Assembly: GCF_001625305.1 (NCBI RefSeq)
Contig: NW_017803898.1
Coordinates: 1,591,693 to 1,655,692 of the forward strand
DNA from: Branchiostoma belcheri
Taxonomy: Eukaryota; Chordata; Leptocardii; Amphioxiformes; Branchiostomatidae
Direction: 5' to 3'
DNA: 64,000 nucleotides
The notes beneath the pieces are model-generated. The model worked only from the letters and a program-made list of their open reading frames with translations. It did no database searches and was not told the DNA's origin. Shown one piece after another: positions 60,311 through 64,000 of the stretch. Position numbers and translations under genes: made by a program. How positions within the stretch are numbered: position 1 is the stretch's first letter; each line of letters begins with the position of its first letter.

Positions 60311-61672
60311 GTAGCTTAGGCCCTAGTGTTTTAAGCACGTATAAGGCAATGAGACTATGGACTTTCCGAAATAGCTTTCAGGGGAAACCACCGATGCGTT
60401 GTTCCTGTTTTTATGCACTGTGGAAACCACCTATCTCGTGTTTTGCACGTGGGCACGGTCTATTTAAATATGGGGGGTGTGCGGATGAATTGAAAAAAAC
60501 AACAACACTGCACTTAAAGCCTTTTAATAGCCTTACGAAAAAAAAGGCCGTATAGCGACCGAAGAATAAAAGGAAAAATAAAACAGTTTCTGATTGGTAT
60601 GACTATGTTTATGGTTTAATCTTTTCTTCTGTGTACCTCCCCCACCCCCTTCTAGTTTGTGAGTCGAAGATCCATGGTTTTGTCATATATAGGGTATTTC
60701 CGCTATGGTATTACTAGTTGGCATGGACTTCCCCTTTTAAACTGGGCCGCTTTTATGTAGTCGCGCCGGTGAAACGCAGGTGAAACCACTTGAATTCTCG
60801 CGAGAATTCATCCTGTGTAGGTGCAGTCTATTACATACAATGCACATTGTTGTGTACATACCAAAATAACATTCTACCATGCATGTTTACTAGTATCATG
60901 AACCGATACCTCCTCCTCAATGATTCAAAATCTGCCATTGATTTTTTCAGATCTTTAAGCGTTCGAAAACAAGGATTGTAGTTGCTATAGCTATAACTTG
61001 ATTCGTACTTAAAGAAGGCTGAGAGTTATAAAAGTAGTAGTCTTGATCGTTCATTCCAACATAGTAAGAATTGTTAAGCCTCCACCAGGCCTTCCTACGG
61101 GGGTAACGTTACGGATCGTAGAATAACTTCCGGAAGAAAGAAAAGGGCGAGTCCACAGGACGGTTAATTTCATTCTACCTGCCGTACGTGGCAAATGAAC
61201 TCTACAGTGCCTAAACTCCCCTGGTCAATTCTTCTCTCCATTCGGCTACATTTTACTGTTTTAGAACCCGTGTTTTTAACCTACATGTAGAGACTACAAA
61301 GATAGAAACTCGAAGCAGCAGAAAAATCGGGTTAAAGGTCGCACAACCCTTATTTGGTCACGGCGTGCTGTGATTGGTTCAGAGTCCAACAGGTTGCCCT
61401 GCTCTGATTGGCTGACGTAGATACTTCCGCGAAGAAGTTTCGATATGACGTCAGCACCTCTCCCAAGACATTACCACACCTGCTGCATTGCTTCTTAAGG
61501 GAAGTTTAACTTCTTGGGTCTGTAACTTCAGACTTAAAGGAGTTAAGGGCATGTAACTGTGTGAAGACGATGTCTGTATGGACCATATAGGAAAACAAGA
61601 ACACCTGAAATGAGGTTGTTTACAAGCTAGTGGTAGTTAACCAGGTGAGATAATATATACATGCCTGAAGGT

Positions 61673-62045
61673 AACATGTAAGGGTGGCATTCTTTACTTT
61701 CATTTTCAAACCTTCACTAGGAAATCTTGCTTTCTGTTGCTCTTAGGCAACAATTGCAGGTTTGGAAGTTTGTTACTAGTAATTTGATAATAATTGTGCA
61801 AAACAACTGTAGAAGCTAATATGTTATGCATAACTCTATATAAAATGGACATGTAAGGGTGTGATTCTTTGCTTTCATTTTGAACCAAAGCTACACACGG
61901 AAATCTTGCTTTCTATTGCTCTTAAGTTAAATGTTTGTGAAACAATTGCAGGTTTGGGAAGTTTGTTATTACATATAGTATTTTAATAATGCAACAAACA
62001 ACTGTAGAAACTAATGTGTTATGCATAACTATATACAATGGACAT
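61673..62045. repeat. Tandem duplication (about 185 bp)
   Basis: GAAATCTTGCTTTCTGTTGC, CAACAATTGCAGGTTTGG and TGTTATGCATAACT occur twice in order. Confidence 0.85.
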
Positions 62046-62347
62046 TTCTGATCAAAGGTCATATACATGTAACTACACAGTTTACCTGTCATTGAGTAAG
62101 CAAATATAAAGAGATTTACTAAATGCAGCTTCAGTAAAATCAAGGTATGCACTCTTTAGATATCCAAGTGTTCAACACATTGTTAGGAAGGCCTTGATAA
62201 CACTTGTTTTTTTCTTAAGGTGTTGGTCTTAAGGGACCTAAAAGAATTGTATATGTTGACCTTAAATTGCATTAGGTGTGCATGAATGTACATAGTAAAA
62301 AAAACATATCTGTAACAGTGGAGGGTTTAAAGGCGCTACCAACTGAC

Positions 62348-62448
62348 CCGGCCGATGGGTCTAGACCTTTTAGCCGATTCGGTAGGAGCGTCGGATTTGA
62401 AGCTGGCGCTCGGGAGGTCGTGGGTTCGAACCCCAGCTTGGGACCAGG
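62348..62448 (+). repeat. tRNA-like element (SINE head or relic)
   Basis: TAGCCGATTCGGTAGGAGC resembles an A-box and GGTTCGAACCCC a B-box about 45 bp later. The acceptor stem cannot be paired, so it is not called as a tRNA gene. Confidence 0.5.
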
Positions 62449-62621
62449 GGTTTTTATCTGTTCCTCCTGTTTCATACATACTATTTAATATATAGTAATG
62501 TTGTTGATTTCTCCTTTTCATGTTTATTCTTTCTATTTTTAGGTGGACACAGAATGGAAAATGAAACACAGAAAATCGTTAGACACGACACCATTTCCTG
62601 TTGTCTAGCCTTCCTTCAAAA

Positions 62622-62691
62622 ATGAAAGTACCCAGGATGCACTGCAGGGCTGCGTGGGCGTTGTTGTTGGATAGGTTCAGATCTTCTGCAG
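62622..62691 (+). CDS. Ig-domain gene, exon 1
   Basis: ATG at 62622 or in frame at 62637; donor GCAG|GTATTT, phase 1. Encodes the N-terminal part of the signal sequence. Confidence 0.5.
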
Positions 62692-63866
62692 GTATTTGTT
62701 TTGTTTATTTATGAATATTTACCACATTTGTGGAAGGATTGACATAACAGGTGACTATCACCTTTTCAAAATGTCAAACCCGAGACCAGACTGTAAGGTA
62801 TGAACCATTCACACCGGGAAGGTCCCCTTCTCTTTTCGATAAGTGCGGTGGGTTCTTTAACGTGCGTGGGGTGTGGCTCTCCCCAAACATGGGACCTTGT
62901 CTTGTCAAGTGCTTTTAATCCTTAGGACTACAACTTCTAGCCAGGTGAGCAGAGCATAGGGGTGGCGCCCATCTCCATTTCTGAAGCCCTTGGGCCACAC
63001 AGTTGTGCAAGCCACTACAGCAGGGGGCTAGCCCGCTGGTAGTGTTTGAACAATAACCACACTTTTTATCCCTTTTGCTCTGCAGTTTTGTTCCTCATCC
63101 TTCTGCGAGCAGTGCAGACCCAGACTGTTGTGACCACAGTACCAGTGGCAGTGTTGGAGGGAGAGGATACCAGGCTGCGCTGCCAACTCCAAGTCACCTG
63201 CTGCGACACCAAGTGTCTATTCTGGAGCCACATGGGTCCCGGGGATGACGGTTTCCAGGTCGGCGAATGTTCGAGGGACTGTGGAAACTGCAGTATCTGT
63301 CCAGACCCACAGTCAGGTTAGTATGTGAGCTCCATGAGACATTTCTTACTCGATTGTACCCTATATGAAGACAAGCGCCAATTGCTATTCAAGACATTAA
63401 GTTAGACAAGAAATGCAAGAAAATATTAAAACAGGACACTTTCACATACCTGATGTCATGCATGAATGAACATATAGTAGATAAGGTATGCAGGTATGTT
63501 ACTATGTAATTCAAGAAGAGAGAAGAAATAGTTATTAGTAGATGAACAATAGTACACAGTGTTACCTTAGTAGATATTTATTTTAATATTTAACTTTTAG
63601 AATGCAGTACTGTTTAGTGTTGAACTGTTCTGTCTTACATGCTCTAGACCACACTTGGTCACATGTGCATTTAGTCCATCTGGACAGGAATATGCAATAA
63701 AGCTGGCTTGAAGTTGACTGAAATATTTCCAATCCTTTTTTTCTACAGAACCTTGTAGTAGTAGTACAGAGCTTTATTTCAAAAAACACCCAAAGATCAT
63801 GTGCAGCCATCTACATGTGTCAAGATTGTGGCGATCGATCGTACAGGGTTAAACTGGACGTACATT
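62622..63866 (+). CDS. Partial Ig-domain protein gene (first three exons)
   Basis: Exons 62622-62691, 63086-63316 and 63759-63866, all phase 1 at their ends; the gene continues past the window. The joined frame gives a signal peptide with core VLFLILLRAVQTQ, then an Ig domain split between exons 2 and 3. LEGEDTRLRCQ has the B-strand Cys, CLFW the C-strand Trp, and AAIYMCQDC the F-strand Cys. It has many extra cysteines. The intron inside the Ig domain and the phase 1 borders recall the receptor on the other strand, so it may be a diverged relative. The exon 3 acceptor is uncertain: the first AG (63748) breaks the frame, while TAGTAGTAG acceptors at 63758-63764 keep it. Confidence 0.62.
63086..63316 (+). 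CDS. Ig-domain gene, exon 2
   Basis: Acceptor CTCTGCAG after a T-rich tract, donor GTTAGT, phase 1-1. Carries the signal core and the A-C strands of the Ig domain. Confidence 0.78.
63759..63866 (+). CDS. Ig-domain gene, exon 3
   Basis: Encodes AIYMCQDCGDRSYRVKLDV, the F-G strands of an Ig domain; donor GTAAGT, phase 1. Start is 63759, 63762 or 63765. Confidence 0.65.
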
Positions 63867-63879
63867 GTAAGTACATCTC

Positions 63880-64000
63880 GTTCTCTGTCTCTCCCTCCCT
63901 CTCTCTCACTACCTCTCTCTCTCCCTCACTTTCTCTCCGTCCTTTCCTCCCTCTCTCGATCCCTCATTCTCTCCTACCTCCCTTCTCTCTCCCTCTTTCT
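63880..64000. repeat. CT-rich microsatellite
   Basis: TCTC/TCCC-rich low-complexity tract to the window end. Confidence 0.95.

Noticed and set aside
62348-62448. Functional tRNA gene
   Set aside because: A- and B-box-like words are present, but the acceptor stem and anticodon arm do not pair.

Overview
The window looks like chordate-invertebrate nuclear DNA, most likely amphioxus (Branchiostoma). It has long introns with GT-AG borders, dense palindromic MITEs, long microsatellites, two assembly gaps (5190-5735 and 20963-20982), and animal immune-type domain combinations. The species call is inference; the gene models are read from splice sites, phases and protein patterns.

(1) Positions 100-18060, minus strand: a five-exon gene for a secreted protein of about 248 residues that looks like a long-chain four-helix cytokine of the IL-6/CLCF1/CNTF type. 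Exon 1 holds only 19 coding bases and the intron phases are 1-0-0-0. There is a TATA box with two CRE-like sites just upstream, and an AU-rich 3' region before a poly(A) signal. Intron 4 contains three tandem copies of a ~690 bp unit.

(2) Positions 18061-48449: about 30 kb in which I see no convincing gene. It is filled with MITEs (a family around GCCTCTACCAGGC, a hAT-like family with 8-bp target duplications, and several near-perfect palindromes), tandem repeats, a ~3.8 kb fold-back element with inverted 50-bp satellite arms, and a retroelement tail.

(3) Positions 48450-60072, minus strand: a fourteen-exon gene whose spliced frame stays open for about 1255-1281 residues. Its order is signal peptide, V-type Ig, fibronectin III, SEA-like, one transmembrane helix, NB-ARC (AP-ATPase) domain, winged-helix-like region and TPR-like helices. 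This is in effect a membrane-anchored NLR-like receptor and, with the cytokine, the most interesting part of the window. A tRNA-like element in intron 6 is split by about 1 kb of TACGTATA satellite.

(4) Positions 62622-64000, plus strand: the first three exons of a divergent gene with a signal peptide and a split Ig domain, running off the window. It may be a relative of gene 3, transcribed away from it.

The cytokine and the receptor are both plausible innate-immunity components, but nothing in the sequence shows that they act together; the ligand of gene 3 and the receptor of gene 1 are unknown.
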